NCBI RefSeq assembly: GCF_030345695.1
Contig: NZ_JAUASV010000002.1
Location: 62,001-126,000 of the forward strand
DNA length: 64,000 nt
From: Galbitalea sp. SE-J8
GTDB lineage: Bacteria > Actinomycetota > Actinomycetes > Actinomycetales > Microbacteriaceae
Direction: 5' to 3'
Positions 7,983 to 19,282 of the stretch are shown piece by piece. The translations under genes were made by a program, and so were the position numbers. The notes under the pieces were generated by a model. The model worked only from the letters and a program-made list of their open reading frames with translations, made no database searches and was not told the origin of the DNA. Every line of letters starts with the position of its first letter. Positions within the stretch are counted from its first letter, which is position 1.

Positions 7983-8939
7983 TCATGACTGCTCCTCCGG
8001 CGGCTCGAGAGCCGGCCACGAGCCGAGACTCGAGGCCGCCCGATGCGTGGCGTGGAGGAAGTCCGCGACCAGGCCATCGGGGTCGGGCGCGGCTCGCACC
8101 CGCTCGACCGGCAGCAGGAACTCGCCCCACTCCTCACTGAAGAACGCGGCGTCCGGCACCGCTGCATCCGCGTATCCGGGCGGCGACGGGTATGCGTACG
8201 AGTAGAAGGCGCCGTCGGTACCTCCGCCGGGCCAGAATCCGGCGCTGCTGATCTCGTCCGAGTAGCCCTCCACCATGACGCGGTCCGGGCAGTTCACGAT
8301 TCCGCCGGGGTGGCGCGGTGCCGGCCGGCCGGAGAACCTGGTCACCGCGAGGTCCATGGCGCCCCAGAAGAAGTGCACCGGACTCGCCTTCCCGCGGAAC
8401 TCGGACCGGAACACCTGCAGCAGTCGCTGAGCATCGATGAGCTGCCGCCAGAACGCCTGCGCGTGCTCGGGAACGTAGGAGCGGTGCAGGGTGTCAGCGG
8501 CGAACGGGATGGCCACGGGAACCTCGTTCGGATACGCGTGAATGCTGATCGCGAGTCCGAGTTCCCGCAGCGTGGAGAACACCCACCGGTGGAAGCCAGC
8601 CACTGACAGCCCCTCGAGTGCGACGTCTCGACGATCACCCCCACTGGTGCGGATGACGAGCGAGTGATCGATGAAATCGAACTCGATGTCGAGCACGCCC
8701 GCCGCGGTCGGGATGGCCCCCGTGACGAGCCCGCGTGCGGAGAGCCGTAGCGTCGTGTGCCACCAGTGGTTCAGCGGTGGCGACGCGGCCATCTTGATCT
8801 TGCCGACGATCTGCAGCCACATGTGCAGGGTGTCACGAGTGGGCTGCCACTCGGCCACGGGCAGTGCAGGCAGCCCGCCCGCTGGAGTCGACCTCTCGGC
8901 CGGCTCAGGCATCCGCGTCGCCGACGGGCTTCGGTTCAC
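7983..8939 (-). CDS. DUF5996 family protein
   Basis: This 318-aa soluble protein carries the DUF5996 features LPVAEWQPTRDTLHMWLQ, IVGKIKMA, PPLNHWWHTTLRLSARGL and the HFFWGAMDLAVTRFSGR segment. No function is established for the family. A GTG at 8939 gives a 30-bp gap to the upstream hydrolase gene; an ATG at 8912 is an alternative start, because homologous sequence only begins near residue 23. It lies between a hydrolase and an MFS gene on the same strand and is probably co-transcribed with them. Confidence 0.8.
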   Translation of the reverse strand: MNRSPSATRMPEPAERSTPAGGLPALPVAEWQPTRDTLHMWLQIVGKIKMAASPPLNHWWHTTLRLSARGLVTGAIPTAAGVLDIEFDFIDHSLVIRTSGGDRRDVALEGLSVAGFHRWVFSTLRELGLAISIHAYPNEVPVAIPFAADTLHRSYVPEHAQAFWRQLIDAQRLLQVFRSEFRGKASPVHFFWGAMDLAVTRFSGRPAPRHPGGIVNCPDRVMVEGYSDEISSAGFWPGGGTDGAFYSYAYPSPPGYADAAVPDAAFFSEEWGEFLLPVERVRAAPDPDGLVADFLHATHRAASSLGSWPALEPPEEQS

Positions 8940-8969
8940 CGGTCACTGGGGTGGTCCTCTCGTTCACAC

Positions 8970-9680
8970 TCAGCCGAGCTCGTCGATGGCGTCGGTGATG
9001 ACCTTCGCGACCGCGGCCGGGTGGGTCTGCATGACGAGGTGCGGCGCGTCGATCTCTACCACCGAGCGCAGTCCGGCGCGCTGGTAGCCGAAGCGCTCGA
9101 CGTCGGGATTGATGGTGTGGTCCGCGCTCGAGACGATTCCCCAGGCCGGCCTGCTCTGCCACGCTGCAACGGATGCGGCCTCGCCGAACGCGATCGCGGA
9201 GAGCGGTCGCTGCGAGACCGCGAGAACCTCCGCGACGGCCGGCTCGACCCCAGCGGCGAATACGGCCGGGAAGGCGTCGATCTTCACCGACACGTCAGTG
9301 CCGTCGGTGCCGTCGGGGAGCGTGTAGGGCGTGTAGACGAGGTTCGCTGCGAGATCGGAGTCGGGGAAGCCGCCCTGCAGCTCACCGAGGCTCTCACCCT
9401 CCTTGAGCGCGTAACCCGAGACGTAGACGAGTCCGACGACGTTCTCGGCGACGCCGGCAACCGTGATCACCGCGCCCCCGTACGAGTGGCCGGCGAGCAG
9501 CACCGGACCGTCCACCTGCTCGACGTAGCGCCGGATGTACTCCGAGTCGCCCGACAGGGAACGGTTGAAGACGGGCGGGACGAGCACGGTGTAGCCCTGG
9601 TCCAGCAGGGTGCGGGTGACCGGACCCCAGCTGGCGGCATCCGCGAACGCGCCGTGGACGAGGACGATGGTGGGCTTCAT
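8970..9680 (-). CDS. alpha/beta hydrolase
   Basis: This 236-aa cytoplasmic hydrolase has the opening TIVLVHGAFADAASWGPV, nucleophile elbow LLAGHSYGGAVI (Ser) and C-terminal catalytic His in DAPHLVMQTHP. It belongs to the salicylate-esterase-like/EstC group. The ATG at 9680 follows AGGAG. It heads the minus-strand unit with DUF5996 and MFS_3 genes. The GlxA-type regulator at 9912 is divergent and is the likely controller. Substrate unknown. Confidence 0.88.
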   Translation of the reverse strand: MKPTIVLVHGAFADAASWGPVTRTLLDQGYTVLVPPVFNRSLSGDSEYIRRYVEQVDGPVLLAGHSYGGAVITVAGVAENVVGLVYVSGYALKEGESLGELQGGFPDSDLAANLVYTPYTLPDGTDGTDVSVKIDAFPAVFAAGVEPAVAEVLAVSQRPLSAIAFGEAASVAAWQSRPAWGIVSSADHTINPDVERFGYQRAGLRSVVEIDAPHLVMQTHPAAVAKVITDAIDELG

Positions 9681-9911
9681 GGTTGGCTCCTCGAGATCGC
9701 AGCCGCCGGTACCGGTGCGGACTGTGGGTGGATGCGGCCGGCTCCGGTCACACGCCCAGTCTTCTGTCGGCTCGCGCGCGACAGAACAGCGGACTCGGAC
9801 ATCCGCGTCGCACTTTCGGACCCCGCCGGGACGTCGACGCGGTCGTCGATGATCGTGGCGACGGAGGTGGCAGTGGTAGCGCGGCTCCAGTGCGTGCGCC
9901 ACCATGACTCT

Positions 9912-10991
9912 GTGACCGGAGAGATCCCACGAACCTCGCCGCCCCCGATCGAACGCTCCGCGCGTGCATCGTCCGCTCAGCACGACCGGAAGCGGCGGGT
10001 TGGATTCCTGCTTTCCGACGGGGTGAAGCTGCTCGACGTCGTCGGCACCGGCGAGGTATTCATCGAGGCCAACCAGGCTGTGCCCGGCTACGAGGTCGTG
10101 CTGCTCTCTGCCGACGGCTCTGACGTCGTGACGTCGCTCGGCTCCCGCATCGAAGTGCACGCATCCGCGCAGGAGGCGGGGGAGCTCGATGTGCTCCTGG
10201 TGCCCGGCAGTGAGCTCTCGCCCGACGTGTACGTGACGTGCGAACTCGTGGCGGCCGCGACCGCTGCCGCACGCCACGCGCGACGGATCGGGTCCACCTG
10301 CAGCGGGGCGTTCGTGCTGGCAGCGGCCGGGCTGGTGCGCGACCACACCGTCGTGACGCACTGGAAGTTCACCGAGCAGCTCGCGAAGCGATGCCCACGG
10401 CTCACGGTGAAGGATGACGCGCTCTTCACGCGCGATCGCAACGTCTTCACGAGCGCGGGCGCCGCGGCGGGAATGGACCTCGCGTTGGCGCTCGTCGAGG
10501 ACGACTACGGCGCTGCGGTGGCTCGCCGGGTCGCCCGGTATCTGCTCGTCTACATGCAGCGCTCCGGCGGTCAGTCGCAGTTCTCGGTGTTCCTCCGGAC
10601 ACCGGTGCCCGACTCGGGAGCTGTGCGCGCTGCCATCGACTTCATCGAGCAGAACCCCGGGGCTGCGCTCACCGTGGAGAGCCTGGCGCGGAGCGTGTCG
10701 GTCAGCTCTCGTCACCTGGCGCGGCTGTTCCGCGACGAGCTCGACATGTCTCCGGCACAGTTCGTGGCGACCCGACGATTCGAGTGCGCCGTCGGTCTGC
10801 TCGAGTCCGGGGCGACCGTCGCCGAGGCGGTGCGGATGTCGGGCTTCGGGAGCGCAGACGCGATGCGGAGGGCATTCTCGTCACGGCTGGGCATCTCGCC
10901 GTCGTCCTATCAGCGGCGTTTCCTGACCACGGCGCCGATCGTTCCCGACGGCCGGGTGCCCGACGTCGAGCGTCTCGCGGAAGCCGTCTGA
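9912..10991 (+). CDS. GlxA-type regulator (DJ-1/PfpI plus AraC domains)
   Basis: The protein (359 aa from the GTG at 9912) has an N-terminal DJ-1/PfpI-like domain (RRVGFLLSDGVKLLDVVGTGEVF, with a Cys elbow at IGSTCSGAFVLAAAG) and a C-terminal AraC double helix-turn-helix (LTVESLARSVSVSSRHLARLFRDELDMSPAQFV...). In GlxA-type regulators the DJ-1 domain is a sensor. The start is uncertain: an ATG at 9849 extends the same frame by 21 residues, and conserved sequence only begins about 28 residues after the GTG. It is divergent from the hydrolase-DUF5996-MFS unit. Confidence 0.85.
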   Translation: MTGEIPRTSPPPIERSARASSAQHDRKRRVGFLLSDGVKLLDVVGTGEVFIEANQAVPGYEVVLLSADGSDVVTSLGSRIEVHASAQEAGELDVLLVPGSELSPDVYVTCELVAAATAAARHARRIGSTCSGAFVLAAAGLVRDHTVVTHWKFTEQLAKRCPRLTVKDDALFTRDRNVFTSAGAAAGMDLALALVEDDYGAAVARRVARYLLVYMQRSGGQSQFSVFLRTPVPDSGAVRAAIDFIEQNPGAALTVESLARSVSVSSRHLARLFRDELDMSPAQFVATRRFECAVGLLESGATVAEAVRMSGFGSADAMRRAFSSRLGISPSSYQRRFLTTAPIVPDGRVPDVERLAEAV

Positions 10992-11018
10992 CTCCCGGGT
11001 TCCGATCGTCGCGCCCTC

Positions 11019-11441
11019 CTACTCGCGGGCCCAGCGCTGGAGGATCTCGGCAGCCCGCGCGAGGGCCGCGCGATCGGCGTCGTCGAGCTCGTCGAGCTTG
11101 GACTCGAGCCACGCGGTGCGCTCCGCCCGGGCGGCGCCGGCGAGTCGTGCGCCCTCCTCGGTGACGTGGAACATCACGCGGCGGCCGTCGTCCGGGTCGG
11201 GGCGGCGCTCGGCGTAGCCGGCCGACGTCAACCGGTTGACGGTCTGGCTCATGGCCGCCGGCGTCACGCGCTCGCGCTCCGCGAGCGCGCCGAGGGACTG
11301 CGGCCCGGCCCGGTGGAGGTGGGACAGCACCCAGAACGCCGCATCGCCGAGCTCGCCCTCGGGGCGACTGGCGCGGATGCGGCGGTAGATGCGGCCGATG
11401 GCGGTGCGCACGCTCGTGCCGAGCTCGTCCTCGTGGTCCAC
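11019..11441 (-). CDS. MarR family transcriptional regulator
   Basis: This 140-aa winged-helix protein has the pattern SLGALAERERVTPAAMSQTVNRLTSAGYAERRPDPDDGRRV typical of MarR. Its GTG at 11441 lies 4 nt downstream of a TACACT box on the minus strand, so it may be leaderless. It is divergent from an isochorismatase-like/MFS operon, with a near-palindromic AT-rich site at 11461 between them. I infer that it represses that operon. Confidence 0.88.
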   Translation of the reverse strand: MDHEDELGTSVRTAIGRIYRRIRASRPEGELGDAAFWVLSHLHRAGPQSLGALAERERVTPAAMSQTVNRLTSAGYAERRPDPDDGRRVMFHVTEEGARLAGAARAERTAWLESKLDELDDADRAALARAAEILQRWARE

Positions 11442-11460
11442 GCGCCCAGTGTACCGAAGT

Positions 11461-11476
11461 CTTTAGTATACTTAAG
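11461..11476. promoter_or_regulatory. candidate MarR operator with overlapping -10 box
   Basis: CTTTAGTATACTTAAG is a near-palindrome with a perfect AGTATACT core. It contains TATACT (11467-11472), a consensus -10 for the rightward isochorismatase gene. It is conspicuously AT-rich for this genome and lies between the divergent genes. Confidence 0.5.
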
Positions 11477-11502
11477 GAAAGTCCGAACCGACGGGAGTCC
11501 CG

Positions 11503-12063
11503 ATGCCTATCACCACCCTCGACGAGCGCAGTGCGCTCATCGCCATCGACCTGCAGAAGGGCACGCTCGCGGGCGTGGCGCCCGACCGCGGCGCCGAGCT
11601 GCTCGCGACGAGCCGGCGCCTCATCGACGCGTTCCGCGATCGATGTCTGCCGGTCGTGCTCGTCAACGTCACCGGGGGAGCCCCGGGACGCACGGATGCC
11701 GGCCCGGGCGCACCGCGCCCCGAGGGCTGGACCGAGCTGATGCCCGAGCTCGGCGATCACCCCGACGACGTGCTCGTCACGAAGACCGTGTGGAGCGCGT
11801 TCGTCGGCACCGACCTCGACGAGCGGCTGCGCGCGCAGGGCGCCACCCAGGTCGTCGTCATCGGCGTCTCCACGAGCATCGGCGTCGAGTCGACGGCGCG
11901 CGACGCGTACGCGCTCGGCTACCACGTGAGCATCGCGACGGATGCCGTGGCCGACTTCCGCGACGACGTCGCCGCCAACAGCATCGCCAACATCTTCCCG
12001 CGCCTCGCCGAGACGGGAACCGCGGACGACATCATCGCCGCGCTCGACGCCCGCTCGCTGTGA
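11503..12063 (+). CDS. isochorismatase-like hydrolase without the catalytic cysteine
   Basis: This 186-aa protein has the isochorismatase fold: the N-terminal Asp motif SALIAIDLQKGTL, the Lys region VLVTKTVWSAFVGTDLDERL, and the nucleophile region GVSTSIGVESTARDAYALGY. In cysteine hydrolases of this family the residue after STSI is Cys; here it is Gly, as in true isochorismatases, so amidase chemistry is unlikely. It overlaps the start of the MFS gene and is divergent from a MarR gene. The substrate is unknown. The start has a GGGAG upstream. Confidence 0.8.
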   Translation: MPITTLDERSALIAIDLQKGTLAGVAPDRGAELLATSRRLIDAFRDRCLPVVLVNVTGGAPGRTDAGPGAPRPEGWTELMPELGDHPDDVLVTKTVWSAFVGTDLDERLRAQGATQVVVIGVSTSIGVESTARDAYALGYHVSIATDAVADFRDDVAANSIANIFPRLAETGTADDIIAALDARSL

Positions 12064-13454
12064 CCGCCGGGTCGGCGGCCGGGCCGCAGCCCGCATCCGC
12101 GAAGCCGTTCGGCTGGCGCTTCGTCGCGCCGCTCATGGTGGGGTCGAGCCTCAACCCGATCAACACCTCGATGATCGCGACGGCGCTCGTCGGCATCGGC
12201 ACCGACTTCGAGGCGTCGCCCGGCACGACCGCCGCGCTCATCTCGGTGCTCTACCTGTGCAGCGCGGTCGCGCAGCCCACGATGGGCAAGCTCGCCGCGC
12301 TCGTGGGCCCGCGGCGCACGTTCCTCGGCGGCATCGTCGTGCTGCTCGTCGCGGGCGTGATCGGGGCCGCCGCGCCCGCGTTCTGGGTGCTGCTGATCTC
12401 CCGCGGCCTCATCGGCATCGGCACCTCGGCCGCCTACCCGACGGCCATGACGCTCATCCGGCGCCGTGCCGACGACCTCGGCACGGGAACACCGGCGCGC
12501 ACGCTCGGCAGCCTGAGCATCGCCGCGCAGGTGACGGCGACGTTCGGCCTGCCGCTCGGCGGCGTGCTCGTCGGCGCGTTCGGCTGGCGCTCGATCTTCG
12601 CGGTCAACATCCCGGTCGCGCTCGTCTGCCTCGTGCTCACGCTCACGGGCGTGCCCCGGGACGCTCCCGCCGAGCGGCGGGACTCGCGCGGCTTCCTCGT
12701 CGCGCTCGACCTGCCCGGCATCGCGCTGTTCGCGGGCACGATCGTCGCGCTGCTGCTGTTCCTGGCGGGGCTCGCGGCGCCGGACTGGTGGCTGCTCGCG
12801 ATCGCCGTCGTGCTGCTCGCGCTCCTCGTGCTGCGCGAGCTGCGCGCCGCGAATCCGCTGCTCGACGTGCGGATGCTGCGCCGCAACGCCGCCCTCGACC
12901 GCACCTACCTGCGCCTGTTCGTCATCGCGCTCATCAACTACTCGGCACTGCTCGGCGTCAGCCAGTGGCTCGAGCAGGCGCGCGGACTCACCGCGGGACA
13001 GGTCGGGCTCGTCATGCTGCCGCTCACGGCGGTCTCAGCCGTCATCGCGCGAGTGGTCTCGAACCGCGGCTGGGTGCGCTGGCCGCTCATCGCGGCCGGG
13101 CTCGGACAGATCGCGGCCGGGTTGATCTCGCTCGCGATCACGAGCGAGTCGAGCATCCTGCTCGTCATCGGCATGACCATCGTGCTCGGCGCGGTGAACG
13201 GGGCGAGCGGCTTCGGCAACCAGGCGTCGCTCTACCTGCAGGCGCCGCCGGATCAGATCGGAGTCGCCTCGGGACTGCTGCGCACGTTCATGTACGTCGG
13301 CGCGATCTTCTCGTCGAGCCTGCTCGCGATCGCCTACGGCGACCGGGCGACGGACGCCGGCTTCCACGCCCTGTCGCTCGCGCTCGTCGGCGCGGGCGCC
13401 GTGCTCGCACTGCTCGCCGCCCTCGACCGGCGCATCCCGTCGACCGCGCGCTGA
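12060..13454 (+). CDS. MFS transporter
   Basis: This 464-aa protein is a DHA2-like multidrug transporter with about 14 hydrophobic segments, beginning FGWRFVAPLMVGSSLNPINTSMIATAL. The GTG start at 12060 overlaps the stop codon of the isochorismatase-like gene (GTGA), so the two are translationally coupled. The MarR upstream is the probable regulator. An export function for the substrate or product of the neighbouring hydrolase is plausible but unproven. Confidence 0.85.
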   Translation: MTAGSAAGPQPASAKPFGWRFVAPLMVGSSLNPINTSMIATALVGIGTDFEASPGTTAALISVLYLCSAVAQPTMGKLAALVGPRRTFLGGIVVLLVAGVIGAAAPAFWVLLISRGLIGIGTSAAYPTAMTLIRRRADDLGTGTPARTLGSLSIAAQVTATFGLPLGGVLVGAFGWRSIFAVNIPVALVCLVLTLTGVPRDAPAERRDSRGFLVALDLPGIALFAGTIVALLLFLAGLAAPDWWLLAIAVVLLALLVLRELRAANPLLDVRMLRRNAALDRTYLRLFVIALINYSALLGVSQWLEQARGLTAGQVGLVMLPLTAVSAVIARVVSNRGWVRWPLIAAGLGQIAAGLISLAITSESSILLVIGMTIVLGAVNGASGFGNQASLYLQAPPDQIGVASGLLRTFMYVGAIFSSSLLAIAYGDRATDAGFHALSLALVGAGAVLALLAALDRRIPSTAR

Positions 13455-13466
13455 CCGTGACGCGCC

Positions 13467-14114
13467 TCAGGCCGGCCAGCCGTACAGGCCGCCGGCGTCC
13501 ACGATCACGACCGCCCCGAACACGAACGCCGGAGCGGAGAGCACGAGCGTGACGGCGAAGGCGATGAGCGGCCCCGCGCCGCCGCCCGTGCTGCGCCGGG
13601 ACTCGCGCGTGCGCACGGCGAGGTAGGGGAGCGGCGTCGCGAGGGCGAGCAGCGGGGTCGGGCGCGACGCGTACCCGGCCGCGCGCATCCGGGAGGCGTC
13701 GACGACCGCGAGCAGCACGGTCACGGCGTAGAGCGCCGCGAGGTAGGGCAGCGGCGGGATCATGATGCCGAGGCCGAACGCGAGCACGATGTACGCGAGC
13801 GTCGCGAGCAGGGGACTCGCGCCGAGCAGCCAGGTGGTGCCGTCCGTCGGGGGGAGGTGGACGACGCGCGCCACCGGGGCGGGCGGGGCCGCCCCGTCGT
13901 GGCGCCCCATCGGGCGCACGGGCCCGAACGTGTCCCACGGCGGGCGCGGGACCGGCGGCGTGCCCGGGGCCGCCGGCGCGGCGGCCGGCGCGGCGGCCGG
14001 GGGCTCCGGGGCGCCGGTGCGCGTCTCATCCGTCCAGCCGACGCCGCTCCACCAGCGCTCGGGGGCGAGCTTCGCGGGGTCCGGGTACCACCCGGGCGGC
14101 GGGAGCGTCGACAC
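13467..14114 (-). CDS. DUF2510 domain membrane protein
   Basis: This 215-aa protein starts with a DUF2510 module (PPPGWYPDPAKLAPERWWSGVGWTDETR). An Ala/Pro-rich linker follows, then four hydrophobic segments from about residue 95. I placed the start at the GTG at 14114 rather than at 14120, because it gives the usual family N-terminus and sits 6 nt after a TACGAT box. Function unknown; the family is common in actinobacteria and is membrane-associated. Confidence 0.75.
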   Translation of the reverse strand: MSTLPPPGWYPDPAKLAPERWWSGVGWTDETRTGAPEPPAAAPAAAPAAPGTPPVPRPPWDTFGPVRPMGRHDGAAPPAPVARVVHLPPTDGTTWLLGASPLLATLAYIVLAFGLGIMIPPLPYLAALYAVTVLLAVVDASRMRAAGYASRPTPLLALATPLPYLAVRTRESRRSTGGGAGPLIAFAVTLVLSAPAFVFGAVVIVDAGGLYGWPA

Positions 14115-14120
14115 CTGCAC

Positions 14121-14126
14121 ATCGTA
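14121..14126 (-). promoter_or_regulatory. -10 box, leaderless start of DUF2510 gene
   Basis: On the minus strand TACGAT ends 6 nt before the GTG at 14114. No ribosome binding site is visible. Confidence 0.4.
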
Positions 14127-14197
14127 GGCGCGCCCGTCCGGGGCCGTCCCGCTCCCGTGCTCGCTCGGGCCGGGCGCCGCCGGGTCCGGGCGCTCGG

Positions 14198-15394
14198 TCA
14201 GGCCGCGGTCGACGCGCCGCGGGCGCCCGCCTCCGCGGCGCGGGTGCGGCGCACGAGGGTCGCGATGCGGGCGACGGCCTCGCGCAGCACCTCCGGCTCG
14301 GTCGCGAGGTTGATGCGACCGAACCCGGCCGCGCCCGGACCGAAGGTCGCACCGTCGTTGAGCGCGACCCGGGCCTCGTCGAGGATGCGGCGGTACGGCG
14401 ACGGGCCGAGGTCGAGCCCGCGCAGGTCGACCCAGGCGAGATAGCCGGCCTCCGGACGGTGGTAGACCGCCTCGGGCAGCTCACTCGCGAGCAGCTCCGC
14501 GAGGAGCGCGTCGTTCGCGGTCACCTTCGCGACCACCGCGTCGAGCCACTCGACATCCGCGTAGGCCGCGACGTTGGCGTGCAGGCCGAGGATGCTCGTG
14601 CGACAGGCGACCTCGTCGGAGAGCCGGTCGAGCGCGGCGGCGCTGCGCGCGTCGCCCGCGACCATGACCGAGCACTTGAGGCCCGCGAGGTTCCAGCCCT
14701 TGCTCGCGGACGTGACGACGACCGACCGCGCTCCGGCCGCCGCCGCGATCGGCGCGACCGGCGAGAACCGGATGCCGGGGTGCGTGAGCGGGGCGTGCAC
14801 CTCGTCGCTCACGATCGCCGCGTCGTGGCGCGCGGCCAGCTCCGCGAGGGCGCGCAGCTCGGTCGCGTCGTGCACGAACCCGATCGGGTTGTGCGGGTTG
14901 CACAGCAGGATCGCGGTCGCACCGGCCGCGAACGCGCGCTCGATGCCCTCGAGGTCGAGCCGGTGGCCGCCGTCGTCGACGACGAGCGGCACCTCCACGC
15001 GCGTCGCGCCCGCCTCCTCGACGAGCTCGAAGAACGGCGGATAGACGGGCGGAGTGATGACGACGCCGTCGCCGGGGCGCGTCAGCACCCGCAGCGCCTC
15101 GACGATTCCGACGCTGACATCCGTCGCGAGGCGCACGTGGGCGCGCTCGACCCGCCAGTCCCAGCGGTCGGCGGCGAACCGGGCGAACGCCGGGGCGAGC
15201 TCGCCGGGTCCGTCGAGGTAGCCCGTGTCGGAGGCGCGGATGCGCTCGATGAGCGCCGCCGAGATCGAGTCGGCCAGCGCGAAGTCCATCTCCGCGACGA
15301 AGAGCGGCAGCACGTCGGGCGCGAAGCGCGTCCACTTGATGCTCGATCGCTCCGACCGGATCACGTCGAGCGGTTTCGCGGCCGGCACGGACAT
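14198..15394 (-). CDS. MalY/PatB family aminotransferase (cystathionine beta-lyase type)
   Basis: This 398-aa PLP enzyme of fold type I shows the PatB features: substrate region PLFVAEMDF near the N-terminus, CNPHNPIGFVHD, the Asp in AIVSDEVHAPLTHPG, and the Schiff-base lysine in VTSASKGWNLAGLKC. These enzymes cleave C-S bonds in cystathionine or related thioethers and some act as aminotransferases. It stands alone, divergent from a flavin reductase-like gene. The length is normal for the family. Confidence 0.88.
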   Translation of the reverse strand: MSVPAAKPLDVIRSERSSIKWTRFAPDVLPLFVAEMDFALADSISAALIERIRASDTGYLDGPGELAPAFARFAADRWDWRVERAHVRLATDVSVGIVEALRVLTRPGDGVVITPPVYPPFFELVEEAGATRVEVPLVVDDGGHRLDLEGIERAFAAGATAILLCNPHNPIGFVHDATELRALAELAARHDAAIVSDEVHAPLTHPGIRFSPVAPIAAAAGARSVVVTSASKGWNLAGLKCSVMVAGDARSAAALDRLSDEVACRTSILGLHANVAAYADVEWLDAVVAKVTANDALLAELLASELPEAVYHRPEAGYLAWVDLRGLDLGPSPYRRILDEARVALNDGATFGPGAAGFGRINLATEPEVLREAVARIATLVRRTRAAEAGARGASTAA

Positions 15395-15525
15395 GGTCCC
15401 AGCATCTCGCGCCGGCCGCCGCGACCGCGACTCGGAGCTGTCATGCTTCGTCGTATTGCCCCGGATCCGGAATGTCACGGGGCGACACAGGGTTTGCCGA
15501 TACGACGGATGTCGGCGAAGGGTAG

Positions 15526-17957
<2,432 letters not shown>

Positions 17958-18002
17958 GCCGGGCAGATGTGGGGCGCGCGCGCCTTCACTGTTCGCTGCA
18001 GA

Positions 18003-18194
18003 TCAATCCGTTTGCCCCTCGACGTCGAGGAGGGGAAGGTCAGCGGCCTGCAGGGGCCAGACATCCGGCAAGAACAAGCCGCCGACTATCGCGACCGCGA
18101 CGGCGGCGGGAACCCCGGTCACGCGCAAGATCCGCTGTACGCGTGCGACGTGATACGATTGTGACGGGTAGGGTCGGTCTAGAAGGGTTCTTGC
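18003..18194 (-). pseudogene. possible C-terminal gene remnant with one membrane segment
   Basis: A minus-strand frame is open for 63 codons, ends in TGA at 18003 and is closed upstream by TAG at 18195. It has mostly GC-ending codons and encodes a hydrophobic segment VPAAVAVAIVGGLFLPDVW followed by an acidic tail LPLLDVEGQTD. There is no good start codon, so if real it is the end of a truncated membrane-protein gene. I do not recognise the family. Confidence 0.3.
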
Positions 18195-18216
18195 CTACGT
18201 CGTGTGAGGAGATGCC

Positions 18217-19282
18217 GTGCGACGCGGAGTTATCACGTCAAGCGCGATTGCCGTCGTGGTTTCGGTCGTCATGCTCGGCACCGTCGCGGGCGGCGCCTCA
18301 GGAGCGGTGGACGCCGGATGCGATGGCGTCGCGTACAAGGTCGCCGCCGTTGAGCCCATCGCTGGTGGCGGCTATAACTATGTCTTTCACAAACTATGTC
18401 TTTCACACAAGTGACGGAGACTCGTTGATGCCAGTCCCTCCGAAAGGATTTGACCCGATCAGCGCCAACTCCGATGAACTCGCGACCTACGGATACCCGG
18501 AGCGGCCCGTAACAAGTGAGCAAGTCGATTCGGAAAAGGATGCCGATGCGAAGCTCCAAAGCTGGGAACGATCTGTTTCAGTTCCCCGTGCCACGCCGTC
18601 TGTGCTGTGCGAGACGAAAGCTCGTGCGTACGTCTCGAACAACTGGGCCGGCTACGCCAATAAGGCCGGGTCTTCAACTGCTTTTATTGGGGCCGAAGGT
18701 GATTTCACGCTTCCGGCACGGTATGCCTCCTGCACAAATTCGTCACTTGCCGATTGGGTGGGTGTGGGCGGCTTTGACGGCTCGACAAAGCTATATCAGG
18801 CTGGCACTGCCTATCTGCAAAACGCTACCACGCCCGTCGCATGGTACGAATATCTCAATTCAACCGGCGGTATAAGCCTGACAACGACGAGCCTCGCCGT
18901 GCATGCAGGCGACGCTATACATGCGTACGTTGTAATGGCGACGTCCTCGGGGCAAACCACGTTCTACGTTGCCGACAACACGACGGGCCAAGCTTCGTCG
19001 GTTGTCAAGACAATATCGGCCGCCTCCTATTACGACGGCAGCACGGTCGAGTGGGTTGACGAGCGCCTCACTTACAGCGGCTCGCTGACGCCGCTAGCGA
19101 CATTCACTTCGGTCGGATGGCACGATGCCTGGTCGGAACACTCTGATGCGTCGTTCCACAGTATTGCCGCGGGCACCGATCACGAAATCGGGATGTACAA
19201 CGGCTCGACCAAGCTTGCGCAGCCGGACGGTGGCCGGACGTCTAGCACTTCGTTCACGGATAACTATCATGCATGCTCTTAA
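18217..19282 (+). pseudogene. G1-type (eqolisin-like) secreted glutamic peptidase, frameshifted
   Basis: A GTG at 18217 behind GAGGAG opens a signal peptide (VITSSAIAVVVSVVMLGTV, then AGGASGA) and about 50 further residues up to NYVFHK. A 16-bp tandem duplication at 18376-18407 then shifts the frame. One copy removed, the frame continues without a break into a 290-residue domain with NNWAGYA, DFTLPARYASC, WVGVGGFDGSTKLYQAGTA and VAWYEYLN. This is the G1/A4 glutamic peptidase pattern, with the catalytic Gln in YQAG and Glu in WYEYL. As it stands the product is cut to 65 aa. GC content is lower than in the neighbours, which suggests transfer. Confidence 0.75.
18376..18407 (+). repeat. 16-bp perfect tandem duplication inside the peptidase gene
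   Basis: AACTATGTCTTTCACA occurs twice in direct succession (18376-18391 and 18392-18407). Sixteen is not a multiple of three, so the second copy frameshifts the gene. Deletion of one copy restores the full reading frame. Confidence 0.95.
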
